DNA of 64,000 nt. Origin: Xanthomonas sp. Leaf131. Its GTDB lineage: Bacteria > Pseudomonadota > Gammaproteobacteria > Xanthomonadales > Xanthomonadaceae. The notes beneath the pieces were generated by a model. That model saw only the letters and a program-made list of their open reading frames with translations, made no database searches and was not told the DNA's origin. Numbering within the stretch: the stretch's first letter is position 1; each line of letters starts with the position of its first letter. Location: contig NZ_LMOG01000007.1 in assembly GCF_001423495.1 (NCBI RefSeq), positions 51,215 through 115,214 on the forward strand, given 5' to 3'. A program made the position numbers and the translations under genes. Positions 1-8,636 of this stretch are shown here, in pieces.

Positions 1-1
1 G

Positions 2-1435
2 GTCAATGGCCTGGCTGTGACCGAGCAACTCGTTCTGCCGGACACGCGCGCGCCGTTGACCTTGGTGTTGCCTTTGGCATTGCCCGCAGTGCCGCGCAAT
101 GCCGATGCGGTGAGCGAACTAAGCGTCACCGATGCGCGCGGCGAGGTTGCACTGTCGATCAATGACGGTGGGCCGTCGCAAGGTTTTGCGTTGCGGCGTT
201 GGACTACCGACCGGCCGGTGGGCCCGCAGGTGACAGTGCGCTATCGTGCCGCGCTGCAGCCCGCGCAGACTGGCGGCCCACCGTTCGGCATGAAGGCGGC
301 CGGCCAGGGCGTTGCAGGCAATACCAAGAGTTTCGTGTTGCTGCCCGAAGCGCTGAGCAGCGATGCCAGCGTGCTGATGTGGGATCTGTCCGAGCTTGTG
401 CCCGGTTCGATCGGCGTAGCCACCGGCGGGGCCGGCACGCTGCGTGTCCCCGGCTCGCCCATGGTCATGGACGATCTGTGGTTGCTCGCCGGCCCTGCAC
501 TCGCTGGCCAGACGCAACTCGATGCCGTGTTCAATGCCTACACCATCGGTCAACCACCGTTCGATGCGGCAGCCACCATGGCCTGGTCGCGACGCGCCTA
601 CGAGGTGCTGACAAGCACGTTCGGCTACATGCAGGCGCCGCATTACGAATTGTTGATCCGCGCCCTGCCGGTTGCCTCGTACGAAACCGGCACCGCACGC
701 CTGGCCGGCGGCGGCAGCCTGATGACGATGGGCAGCGTGTTCTCGCCATCGCAGGATGTGCAAAGCGTGCAGAGCACGATCTTTCACGAGATGGGGCATC
801 AATGGGTTGGCCAACTCAGCAACGGCGTCGAGCCGTGGTATGCGGAAGGCATGAACGTGTTCGTGCAAGCGACCTTGCCCTGCGCCTCCGGGTTGCATCC
901 GATCGCTGCCTGCGCAAAGACCATCAACGACTGGGCGCAGTACTACTACACCAGCCCGGCGCGGCACTGGTCGCTGCAGCAGATCGATGCCGCCGGTTTC
1001 GAACAGGAAGCCGTCCGCCGTATTCCCTATGCACGCGGCATGCTGTACTTCGCCAGCGTCGACGCCGCCTTGCGCAAGCGCTCTGCCGGCAAACACGGCC
1101 TGCTGGATGCCATGCGCCCGCTCTACATCGCACGCCAAGCCGGCAAACGTTTCGAACGCAGCGACATCGAAGCCCTGCTACGCCGCGAACTCGGCGAGGC
1201 CGAGGTCACCACTTTTCGCCAGGTCGTCATCGAGGGCACGCAACTGATCGTGCCGCCTTCCGATGCCTTCGGTCACTGCCTGCAGCGCGAGGAGCGGCGC
1301 TGGAGTAGTGAGGGTAAGGACATTGAGGGCTATGTGTGGGAGCCGGTGCGCTGCAGGGCCCTTGCCCGCCCACCATCGCGGGACACGCCGCAAGTACGTC
1401 CCTGTAGGCTCTTACGCGGCATCCATGCCGCGTAA
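2..1435 (+). CDS. M1/M61-like zinc metallopeptidase, 5' end cut by window
   Basis: The protein contains HEMGHQW near residue 257 (counted from the GTG at 17), followed about 18 residues later by WYAEGMN. This is the HExxH-(18)-E arrangement of gluzincin peptidases (M1/M61 type), with two His and one Glu binding zinc. The reading frame is open to the left edge, so the true start and any signal peptide lie outside the window; the GTG at 17 is only the first internal start. The last 28 or so codons, from about 1353, are encoded by a palindromic intergenic repeat, so the native C-terminus has probably been replaced. The substrate is unknown. Confidence 0.75.
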   Translation, partial: VNGLAVTEQLVLPDTRAPLTLVLPLALPAVPRNADAVSELSVTDARGEVALSINDGGPSQGFALRRWTTDRPVGPQVTVRYRAALQPAQTGGPPFGMKAAGQGVAGNTKSFVLLPEALSSDASVLMWDLSELVPGSIGVATGGAGTLRVPGSPMVMDDLWLLAGPALAGQTQLDAVFNAYTIGQPPFDAAATMAWSRRAYEVLTSTFGYMQAPHYELLIRALPVASYETGTARLAGGGSLMTMGSVFSPSQDVQSVQSTIFHEMGHQWVGQLSNGVEPWYAEGMNVFVQATLPCASGLHPIAACAKTINDWAQYYYTSPARHWSLQQIDAAGFEQEAVRRIPYARGMLYFASVDAALRKRSAGKHGLLDAMRPLYIARQAGKRFERSDIEALLRRELGEAEVTTFRQVVIEGTQLIVPPSDAFGHCLQREERRWSSEGKDIEGYVWEPVRCRALARPPSRDTPQVRPCRLLRGIHAA

Positions 1436-1444
1436 GGTCCCGCG
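1353..1444. repeat. Palindromic intergenic repeat, Xanthomonas type, copy 1
   Basis: This copy carries the arms TTACGCGGCAT and ATGCCGCGTAA around two bases, next to a segment starting CCTTGCCCGCCCACCATCG. Closely related copies lie at 22654 and 22859 in the opposite orientation. The repeat supplies the stop codon and final codons of the upstream peptidase frame. The rest of 1436-1769 holds no gene. Confidence 0.8.
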
Positions 1445-1577
1445 ACGGTAAGCAAGGCATGGTGTGTTGTTTGGATAACGCTGCGGCCGATTTAACTTCG
1501 CAACGCAAAACGCAACGCGATCAACAGGTAGGCCTTTATCAAAATAACGACCAACTCTCTGGTGCGGTGTCCTCACC

Positions 1578-1665
1578 GATTGCGGGACCGTGTGGCGGCA
1601 TGGATGCCGCCACCGAGCCCCCAGAGACGGGTTAACGGCGTGTCCCGCGAGCGGTGAGGGCACCG
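1578..1665. repeat. Palindromic intergenic repeat, second subtype
   Basis: The core here is GGCGGCAT/ATGCCGCC rather than the TTACGCGG form. The element matches the reverse complement of the copy at 22447, sharing the segment GTGTCCCGCGAGCGGTGAGG. It fills most of the gap between the peptidase and the small exported protein on the minus strand. Confidence 0.7.
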
Positions 1666-1769
1666 CGCATTCGACCCACTCAGTGTTTGATCTGGACCTC
1701 TGACTGCATCCACCAAGAGACGGCCGACAAAACCACTGCACTCGCTGACAGGCGCTCGCTCGCCAGTGT

Positions 1770-2261
1770 TCACTTGGACTGACTTGCCGCGCGTTTGAAA
1801 TACGCGGTGCGCATTACCGGGTTGCCGTCCTTGAAGTACGCTTCAATCTCGGTCATGACCTTGCCGTCGGCGCTGACCGTGTAGGTGCGTGTGGATGCCG
1901 GGACGCCTTGATACATCAACTGCATCACCAGCACGCCTGGCTCGGGCATTTTGACGGCGGCACGATCGACCAGGTAGGTGCCGGATGCCTTACCCGGCGT
2001 GCCGTCCAGCAACAGCGTGGATTGTGCTTGCAGCGTCTTGTTGTCGTGTTCGACGATCTCGGCGCTGGTTGCCCATTTGTTGCCTGGAACCTGTTTGAAG
2101 TTCAGGACAACACGTTTGGGTCGTACCGCTGCTGGCATCGGCAGGCTGCTGGTATCCAGGAGCCAGGTTCCGACCAGTGGCGATGGCGCGGTTGGTGCGG
2201 AGACGGCGGGTGTGGCTTGCAACATGACGGCAGCCACCAGTGCAACGCATGCGGTCTTCAT
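1770..2261 (-). CDS. Small exported protein, lipocalin-like/hypothetical
   Basis: The start at 2261 is chosen because it gives a Sec signal peptide (MKTACVALVAAVMLQATPAV, then SAPTAPSPLVG) and is preceded on the minus strand by AAGGGA. The mature protein has LVGTWLLDTSS near its N-terminus and ends FKDGNPVMRTAYFKR. The opening GTW motif is typical of small periplasmic beta-barrel or lipocalin-like proteins, but the family is not identified. The frame could extend 32 codons further upstream, but that part looks non-coding. The function is unknown. Confidence 0.7.
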   Translation of the reverse strand: MKTACVALVAAVMLQATPAVSAPTAPSPLVGTWLLDTSSLPMPAAVRPKRVVLNFKQVPGNKWATSAEIVEHDNKTLQAQSTLLLDGTPGKASGTYLVDRAAVKMPEPGVLVMQLMYQGVPASTRTYTVSADGKVMTEIEAYFKDGNPVMRTAYFKRAASQSK

Positions 2262-2482
2262 GAGAATTCCCTTATCGATATGTGATCCCTGCGGGCAGTC
2301 AGGCGACTGCTTGCAAGGCATTGCGCGTAGAGATCGACTTCCCGTAGACCGTCCCACTCCGGCCCGAGGGCGATACTCCCCGCCGAGCGGTGGTGAGTCA
2401 ACTCAGGGCACAAGGTCGCCGTTGGCGCAGTTCTCGCGTCCCCAGTGCATCGCCAGCGGCGCAATCAGCGTGCGTCCCATAA

Positions 2483-2511
2483 CAAGACACCCGCACTGGG
2501 CGGGTGTCTTG
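2483..2511 (-). terminator. Hairpin terminator downstream of fbp
   Basis: Perfect 12-bp arms CAAGACACCCGC and GCGGGTGTCTTG enclose a 5-base loop, 37 bp beyond the fbp stop. The U-tract on the minus strand is weak (TTATG), so termination may be partial. Confidence 0.65.
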
Positions 2512-2547
2512 CATCAATCAACGTTGCTTGTCGCGTGAGCCGAAACC

Positions 2548-3564
2548 TCAGCCCTGCGCCTTGTCGAACTCAACGTGATACCGCGTCGCCTCAGCCACCT
2601 CATTCTTCGACCCCAAGAACACCGGCACGCGCTGATGCAATTGCGTCGGTTGGATATCCAGAATGCGCTCGCGCCCCGTGGTCGCCGCGCCGCCGGCCTG
2701 TTCCACCAGCATGCTCATCGGGTTGGCTTCGTACATCAGGCGCAGCTTGCCCGGCTTGGTGGCGTCCTTCCTGTCCCAGGGGTAGATGAAGATGCCGCCG
2801 CGGGTGAGGATGCGGTGCACGTCGGCCACCATGCTGGCGATCCAGCGCATGTTGAAGTCCTTGCCGCGCGTGCCGTCCTTGCCGGCGAGCAGATCGCCCA
2901 CGTAGGCCTGCATGGCCGGTTCCCAGTGGCGCTGGTTGGACATGTTGATGGCGTACTCGGCGGTGTCGTCGGGCACGCGCATGTTGGCCTGGGTCAGCAG
3001 GAAGCTGCCTTCCTCGCGCTCCAGGGTGAAAGCGTGGGTGCCGTGGCCGAGCGTGAGCACCAGCATGGTGCTGGGGCCGTAGATGCAGTAGCCAGCGGCC
3101 ACTTGCTTGGTGCCCGGCTGCAGGAAGTGTTCGTCGCCCGGCTTTTCGGTGCCCTTGGGTGCGCGCAGCACCGAGAAGATGGTGCCGACCGAGACGTTGA
3201 CGTCGATGTTGGAGCTGCCATCGAGCGGATCGAACAACAGCAGGAAGTCGCCGCTGGGGTATTGGTCGGGCACCGGCTGGCTGTGATCCATTTCTTCGGA
3301 GGCGCACGCGGCCAGGTGGCCGCCCCAGGCGTTGGCTTCGAGCAGGATGTCGTTGCTGAGCACGTCCAGCTTCTTCTGCGCCTCGCCCTGCACGTTGCCG
3401 GTGCCGGCATCGCCAAGCACGCCGCCCAGGGCGCCTTTGCTCACGGCGATGGAAATGCGCTTGCAGGCGCGCGAGACGATGGTGATCAGCTGACGCAATT
3501 CCGGGTCGATACGACCGGCGTGTTGTTCTTCGATCAGGAAGCGGGTCAGCGAGGGACGCGACAT
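2548..3564 (-). CDS. fbp: Fructose-1,6-bisphosphatase, class 1
   Basis: This is a cytosolic gluconeogenic enzyme that hydrolyses fructose-1,6-bisphosphate to fructose-6-phosphate. The metal and phosphate site is seen as [20 protein letters not shown], and GGIFIYPWD and [19 protein letters not shown] are the other class 1 signatures. The length of 338 residues is normal. The start at 3564 ([10 protein letters not shown]) is preferred over a frame extending 15 codons further, because the extension does not look conserved. It lies 250 bp downstream of the aminotransferase, which has its own terminator, so it is probably a separate transcription unit. Confidence 0.95.
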   Translation of the reverse strand: MSRPSLTRFLIEEQHAGRIDPELRQLITIVSRACKRISIAVSKGALGGVLGDAGTGNVQGEAQKKLDVLSNDILLEANAWGGHLAACASEEMDHSQPVPDQYPSGDFLLLFDPLDGSSNIDVNVSVGTIFSVLRAPKGTEKPGDEHFLQPGTKQVAAGYCIYGPSTMLVLTLGHGTHAFTLEREEGSFLLTQANMRVPDDTAEYAINMSNQRHWEPAMQAYVGDLLAGKDGTRGKDFNMRWIASMVADVHRILTRGGIFIYPWDRKDATKPGKLRLMYEANPMSMLVEQAGGAATTGRERILDIQPTQLHQRVPVFLGSKNEVAEATRYHVEFDKAQG

Positions 3565-3758
3565 GGGAACGGGCAGCCTGTGTAGGAAGTGGTCGCCCAT
3601 TGTCACCATTGCGCCGTTAGATTTCGATCACTTGATGTGCGTTTCTGCAGCAAACCTGATCGAACGTGCGCGAATGTGTTGCGCAAGACCTGGGATACCG
3701 AGATGCAGTACGGGCCTGTTGAGCACCTCTGCATGCGCGATGGGCGGCAAACACCCAC

Positions 3759-3789
3759 AAAAAAACCGGGAGGCTCGCGCGCTCCCGGT
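3759..3789 (-). terminator. Intrinsic terminator of the aminotransferase gene
   Basis: On the minus strand the hairpin ACCGGGAG...CTCCCGGT is followed directly by a run of seven T residues. It starts 27 bp beyond the aminotransferase stop codon and has the full form of a Rho-independent terminator. Confidence 0.9.
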
Positions 3790-3815
3790 CTGTGCGTGTC
3801 ACCCAACCGCTGCGG

Positions 3816-5018
3816 TCACATCCGGCTGACGGTGGCCACGGCCTGCGCCACGTAGTCCAGATTGCGCTGGCTCAGTGCGGCCACGCAGATGCGGCCGGTG
3901 CCGACGGCGTAGATCGCGAACTCGTCGCGCAGGCGGTCCACCTGCGTTCTGGTCAGGCCCGAGTACGAGAACATGCCAGCCTGGCGCTGGATGAAGTCGA
4001 ACTCCGGCGCGCCCAGTGTGGCCAGCTTGGCCACCAGGCCTGCGCGCAGGGCGTGGATGCGCTCGCGCATCTCGGTGAGTTCCTGTTCCCACAGATCGCG
4101 CAGCTCCGGGCTGGTCAGCACGCCGGCCACCAGCGCGGCGCCGTGCGTGGACGGGCTGGAGTAGATGGTACGGATGATGCGCTTGACCTGCGACTGCACG
4201 GCCTTGGCTTCGGCCGCCGTGGCCGAGACCACCGACAACGCACCCACGCGCTCGCCATACAGCGAGAACGACTTGGAGTAGGAGCTGGCGACCACGTAGC
4301 TGTCGATGCCTTCGGCGGCCAGTAGGCGCACCGCGTACGCATCGGCCTCGATGCCCTTGTCGAAGCCCTGGTAGGCGATGTCGACGAACGGGAACAGGTT
4401 GCGTTCCTTCAACACGCCGGCGACCTGCTTCCACTGGTCCTTGCTCAAGTCGGCGCCGGTCGGGTTGTGGCAGCAGGCGTGCAGCAGCACCACCGTGCCC
4501 GGTTCGAGTTTTGCCAGGTCGGCGAGCATGCCGTCGAAATTCAGGCCATGGCTGGCGGCGTCGAAATAGGTGTAGTCCACAACCTCGAAGCCGGCCGCGC
4601 CGAACACTGCGCGATGGTTTTCCCAGCTGGGGTTGCTGATGGCGATGGTGGAGGTGGGCAGCAGCTTCTTGAGCAGGTCTGCGCCTACGCGCAATGCGCC
4701 GCTGCCGCCGACGGTCTGCGAGGTCGCCACGCGGCCGGAGGCCACCAGCGCCGACTCGGCGCCGAACAGCAGCTCCTGGGTAGCCTTGTCGTAAGCGGCC
4801 AGGCCATCGATGGGCAGGTAACCGCGCGGTTTGGCCTCCAGCGCGAGCTGCTGCTCGATCTTGTGCACGGCGCGCAACAGCGGGATGCGCCCGTTTTCGT
4901 CGTAATAGATGCCAACGCCCAGGTTGACCTTGTTGGGGCGGCTATCGGCGTTATAGGCCTCGGTCAGGCCCAGGATGGGGTCGCCTGGAACCTGTTCCAC
5001 ATTTGCAAAGAAGGACAC
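3816..5018 (-). CDS. tyrB: Aromatic amino acid/aspartate aminotransferase
   Basis: This is a PLP-dependent class I aminotransferase of 400 residues, the normal length for TyrB/AspC. The Schiff-base lysine lies in SSYSKSFSLYGERVG (about K249). Other class signatures are the substrate-binding HACCHNPTGADLS and the C-terminal GRICVAALSQRN. It transfers amino groups between aspartate, tyrosine or phenylalanine and 2-oxoglutarate in the cytosol. TyrB and AspC cannot be separated with certainty by eye. It is divergent from the TonB receptor and ends in its own intrinsic terminator. Confidence 0.92.
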   Translation of the reverse strand: MSFFANVEQVPGDPILGLTEAYNADSRPNKVNLGVGIYYDENGRIPLLRAVHKIEQQLALEAKPRGYLPIDGLAAYDKATQELLFGAESALVASGRVATSQTVGGSGALRVGADLLKKLLPTSTIAISNPSWENHRAVFGAAGFEVVDYTYFDAASHGLNFDGMLADLAKLEPGTVVLLHACCHNPTGADLSKDQWKQVAGVLKERNLFPFVDIAYQGFDKGIEADAYAVRLLAAEGIDSYVVASSYSKSFSLYGERVGALSVVSATAAEAKAVQSQVKRIIRTIYSSPSTHGAALVAGVLTSPELRDLWEQELTEMRERIHALRAGLVAKLATLGAPEFDFIQRQAGMFSYSGLTRTQVDRLRDEFAIYAVGTGRICVAALSQRNLDYVAQAVATVSRM

Positions 5019-5174
5019 GGCTTGACTCGCTGAAGGACGAAAGAGTGAGGGACTTCCGGGTGCTTGACCGCGGCTGGGTCAAACCACTTCATCGTAGCAG
5101 GGCAAGGCCGGCGTAGCATGCTTCGTTCCGTACGCAACAATGCGCTCGCAGTACGGATGAGGGACACTACGCCC

Positions 5175-7313
5175 ATGCCCAGACTCACCTTGTTGGCCGC
5201 CGCGTGCGGCCTGTTTGCGACGAGCGCCGCGCCGCTTGCCCTGGCCGCCGATCCGGCGCCGCCTTCGTCCGCACCGATCCAGCGATTGCCCACCGTGCAG
5301 GTGGACGCCGCGCGCGTGCACGGGGTGGACGACTTCGACCTGCCGGCCTCGTTCACCGTGGTGGCGGCCGATGCCGACAACCGCCGCGGCGCGCAGGTGT
5401 CCGAGCTGCTCGACGGCATCCCCGGCCTGGTGGCGCGCGACCGCCAGAACTACGCGCAGGACACCCAGCTCTCGATCCGCGGCTTCGGTGCGCGCTCCAC
5501 CTTCGGCGTGCGCGGTGTGCGGCTGCTGGTCGACGGCATCCCGGCCACCATGCCCGACGGGCAGGGCCAGCTCTCGCATTTCAACGTGCTGGGCGCCGAG
5601 CGGGTGGAAGTGCTGCGCGGGCCGTTTTCGGCGCTGTACGGCAACTCCTCCGGCGGCGTGCTGCAGCTGTGGAGCGCCGACGGCAAGCCGGGCGACCCGT
5701 GGCGTCTGCGTGCCACCTATGGCAGCAATGCCACCGTCAACGTTGGCGCGCAATTGCTCGGCCAGCAGGGCGCGGTGCACTACAACCTGGCCGCCAATCA
5801 TTTCGAAACCGACGGCTTTCGCGACCATAGCCGCGCCAAGCGCGATTCGGTCAACGCCAAGCTCGGTTTCGATCTGGCCGAAGGCCGTCGGCTGGACCTG
5901 GTGCTCAATTACCTGGACGCACCGGATGCGCAGGATCCACTCGGCCTGACCCGCGCCCAGTTCAATGCCGACCCAGCGCAGGCCACCTCGGTGGCGACCC
6001 AGTTCAACACCCGCAAATCGGTGCGCCAATCGCAGGTCGGGGCCATCTTCACTCAGCAGTTCGACAGCCAGACGCTGCGCCTGATGGCCTACGGCGGGCA
6101 GCGCAGCGTGGAGCAGTTCCTGGCGATTCCGGTGGCGGTGCAGCGCAACCCGCTGCATTCGGGCGGGGTGATCGATCTGGACAGTAATTACGAAGGCGCC
6201 GACGCGCGTTGGGCCTGGCAGGGCGAAGCATTGGGCCGGCCGCTGCAGCTGACCGTGGGCGCCAATGTCGATCGCCAGCGTCAGCACCGCACCGGTTACG
6301 AAAATTTTGTTGGCGACACGCTCGGCGTCAACGGTGCGCTGCGACGCAATCAGCGCGACCAGGTCGAGAACGTGGACCAGTTCGCACAGCTGTGGTGGCA
6401 ATGGAGCGACCGCTGGTCCGCTTTGCTGGGCGTGCGCCATAGCGAGGTGCGCTTCGACTCGGACGACCATTACATCGTCGGGCGTAATCCCGACGACAGC
6501 GGCCAGCGCGATTATTCGGCAACCACGCCGGTAGCCGGCATCGTGTTTCGCGCCGCCGAGGATCTGCGTTTCTACGCCTCGGTCGGACGCGGTTTCGAAA
6601 CGCCCACCTTCAACGAGTTGGGTTATCGCAACGATGGCGGCGCCGGGCTGGCGCTGGATCTGGGCGCGGCGACCAGCCGCAACTATGAAGTGGGCAGCAA
6701 GTGGCGCGCGCAAAGCGGCGCAGCGGTGGAATTCGCGTTGTTCCGCGCCGACACCGACGACGAGCTGGCCGTGGCCAGCAACACCAACGGGCGCAGCACC
6801 TTTCGCAATATCGGTGCAACTCGCCGGCAGGGCGCAGAGCTGAGCTGGCGGCAACCGATTGGCGCCACGCAGCAGCTGCAGCTGGCCTACACTTTTGTCG
6901 ATGCCACCGTACGCGATGGCTACCTCACCTGCGCCAGCAGCGGCTGCGCCACGCCCACTGCGCCGGTCGCGAGCGGATCACGCCTGCCCGGCGTGCCGCG
7001 TCAGCAGCTGTTCGCACGTTGGCAGTGGCAGCCGGCGCAGTGGCAGTTCGCCGCCGAAACGGTGGCCTCCGACGCCACCGTGGTCAATGACTTGGCCACC
7101 GAGCGCGCGCCGGGCTACGCGCTGGTCAATCTGGAAGCCTCCAGGCGCTGGACTACGAGTGTCGGCGCGCTGCGCACCTTCGCCCGCATCGACAACGTGC
7201 TGGATCGGCAATACGTCGGCTCGGTGATCGTCAACGACGGCAATGGGCGCTATTACGAGCCGGGTCCGGACCGCACCTATACGGTGGGGCTGCAGTGGGA
7301 TTTCGGCGGCTGA
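5175..7313 (+). CDS. TonB-dependent outer-membrane receptor (YncD/PqqU-like plug)
   Basis: The start MPRLTLLAAACGL at 5175 gives a signal peptide ending near ALAADPAPP. The plug domain contains LSIRGFGARSTFGVRGVRL followed by VDGIPATMPDGQGQ, then VEVLRGPFSALYGNSSGGV. The beta-barrel ends in TYTVGLQWDFGG with a typical aromatic-rich terminal strand. The length of about 712 residues fits a siderophore-type receptor. The plug wording resembles YncD/PqqU-type receptors, which are linked to pyrroloquinoline quinone uptake; that link is from memory and is an inference. No Fur box was recognised upstream. Upstream ATGs in frame (from 5064) lack a signal peptide. Confidence 0.88.
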   Translation: MPRLTLLAAACGLFATSAAPLALAADPAPPSSAPIQRLPTVQVDAARVHGVDDFDLPASFTVVAADADNRRGAQVSELLDGIPGLVARDRQNYAQDTQLSIRGFGARSTFGVRGVRLLVDGIPATMPDGQGQLSHFNVLGAERVEVLRGPFSALYGNSSGGVLQLWSADGKPGDPWRLRATYGSNATVNVGAQLLGQQGAVHYNLAANHFETDGFRDHSRAKRDSVNAKLGFDLAEGRRLDLVLNYLDAPDAQDPLGLTRAQFNADPAQATSVATQFNTRKSVRQSQVGAIFTQQFDSQTLRLMAYGGQRSVEQFLAIPVAVQRNPLHSGGVIDLDSNYEGADARWAWQGEALGRPLQLTVGANVDRQRQHRTGYENFVGDTLGVNGALRRNQRDQVENVDQFAQLWWQWSDRWSALLGVRHSEVRFDSDDHYIVGRNPDDSGQRDYSATTPVAGIVFRAAEDLRFYASVGRGFETPTFNELGYRNDGGAGLALDLGAATSRNYEVGSKWRAQSGAAVEFALFRADTDDELAVASNTNGRSTFRNIGATRRQGAELSWRQPIGATQQLQLAYTFVDATVRDGYLTCASSGCATPTAPVASGSRLPGVPRQQLFARWQWQPAQWQFAAETVASDATVVNDLATERAPGYALVNLEASRRWTTSVGALRTFARIDNVLDRQYVGSVIVNDGNGRYYEPGPDRTYTVGLQWDFGG

Positions 7314-7324
7314 GCTACCCGCAG

Positions 7325-7350
7325 GCGGCGCGCGTCCAACAACGCGCCGC
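7325..7350 (+). terminator. GC-rich hairpin after the TonB receptor
   Basis: Arms GCGGCGCG and CGCGCCGC enclose a 10-base loop, 12 bp beyond the receptor stop. There is no T-run, so this may be a transcript-stabilising or Rho-assisted end rather than a full intrinsic terminator. Confidence 0.4.
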
Positions 7351-7462
7351 TGCCCCGTAGGAGCGCACCCGGGCGCGACGAAGCCGTCCCGACAACACGT
7401 ACCGGCACGCAGCCGCCACGGCAGCGCGCAGAGGCATCTCCAGCAAAACGCCAGGCCACGCC

Positions 7463-7759
7463 ATGATCGTCATCGATCACGCCCCCGCAGACTGGTTTCT
7501 CCTGCGCGAGGACAACCGCTACTGGCTGGACATCAACTGCACGATGTCGGCCACCGGCTTCTCGCTCCTGTTGCCGTTGGGCGCGACCGAGCTCGCCGAG
7601 GTGTTGGTAGACGCGCATGCCGCCTGCGCGCGGCTGGCGGCGCAGGTACAAGCCAGGCCACACGCCTATGCCGTGCGCGATTGCAGCATGTTGCATGGCA
7701 ACCGCGTGCTTGCGGCGGTGCGGGCATGGTGCGCCGCAGGATCTACGACGGCGGCTTGA
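7463..7759 (+). CDS. Small hypothetical protein (98 aa)
   Basis: The product begins MIVIDHAPADWFLLREDNRY and has a well-spread, cytosolic-looking composition with three cysteines. No signal peptide or membrane segment is visible. The frame is open over the whole stretch between the receptor and the next exported protein. I do not recognise a family. The start is taken as the first ATG; no strong ribosome site is seen. Confidence 0.55.
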   Translation: MIVIDHAPADWFLLREDNRYWLDINCTMSATGFSLLLPLGATELAEVLVDAHAACARLAAQVQARPHAYAVRDCSMLHGNRVLAAVRAWCAAGSTTAA

Positions 7760-7847
7760 AGTCGCGTCGCGCCATGCGAAGAAGGCTGTCGTCACTTCCC
7801 ACGTGCGTGATAGCGTTGCTCACTTATTCACTGCATGGAGCGCGACG

Positions 7848-8351
7848 ATGACAGCCTGGAAGCAAACGTTGATTGTGTCGGCGATGGCGGCCGGCCTGCT
7901 GGTCTGCAACGCAGCATGGGCAGATCACGTGGACATGCGCATCGTGCGCGACTACCCCGCTGGCACCCCAGCCATCGCACAGATACACGCCTGGTTGCAG
8001 CAGCAATCCCGGCTGCCTACGCAGCCCAGGCAGACACCGCCGCCGGCCGATGCCGCCGCGCTGGGCAGCGTACGCATCAGCACCGTCATCTTCGATCGTC
8101 CGTTGAACACGCGCGCCGATACCGCGAGCACTGCAGCACCGCTGCCGGTACGCGGCAAGCCGCGCGACGAGATCAGCATCGACGCCTGCAATGCCGGCAA
8201 ACGCTATCGTTGGGTCTACGCCTGGGAGCAGGCCGGCGCCAGCCCTGCATGGCAGCTGCGCTCTTACCGGCTACAAACGGCGACTGACTGCCAGGTGGGG
8301 CCGGAGGAGCCAATGCCCTCCAAGGCAGATGGCGCCAGGGAATCCACGTAA
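7848..8351 (+). CDS. Exported hypothetical protein (167 aa)
   Basis: The start ATG at 7848 gives a clear Sec signal peptide (MTAWKQTLIVSAMAAGLLVC, cleavage expected after NAAWA). The mature part is proline-rich around PTQPRQTPPPADAAALG and then carries GKRYRWVYAWEQAG. Two cysteines remain in the mature chain and could form a disulphide in the periplasm. The reading frame extends upstream without a stop, but that part overlaps the preceding gene and looks non-coding. The family is not recognised. Confidence 0.65.
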   Translation: MTAWKQTLIVSAMAAGLLVCNAAWADHVDMRIVRDYPAGTPAIAQIHAWLQQQSRLPTQPRQTPPPADAAALGSVRISTVIFDRPLNTRADTASTAAPLPVRGKPRDEISIDACNAGKRYRWVYAWEQAGASPAWQLRSYRLQTATDCQVGPEEPMPSKADGAREST

Positions 8352-8636
8352 GCGCAAGGGACCATCAAAGGTCGAGTGCCAATACACGCGCAGGCCATGT
8401 CGGAGGCTTGCCACCGCGTGCGACCCAGCGATCTCTGTGAGGCGCGGTGGCCTCAATGCGAAAAATCAGCAACGGTCATCGATGTTGATCGCTGGCTGCG
8501 AAACCGCAGAGCTTTTGGCAGACCATGGGCCCGCTCGACCTGTCGATGACAGTAACGGTCGGTATCGCTGCCGGTTTACATCGATGCGCAGAGCGGAAAC
8601 GACAGCGATAGCTCTGTATCGATTTGGCGATGGCTG

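Noticed and set aside
5079..6854. 591-codon minus-strand frame within the TonB receptor at 5175
   Set aside because: It is a mirror frame of the receptor. No domain, no ribosome site and no conserved text are seen.
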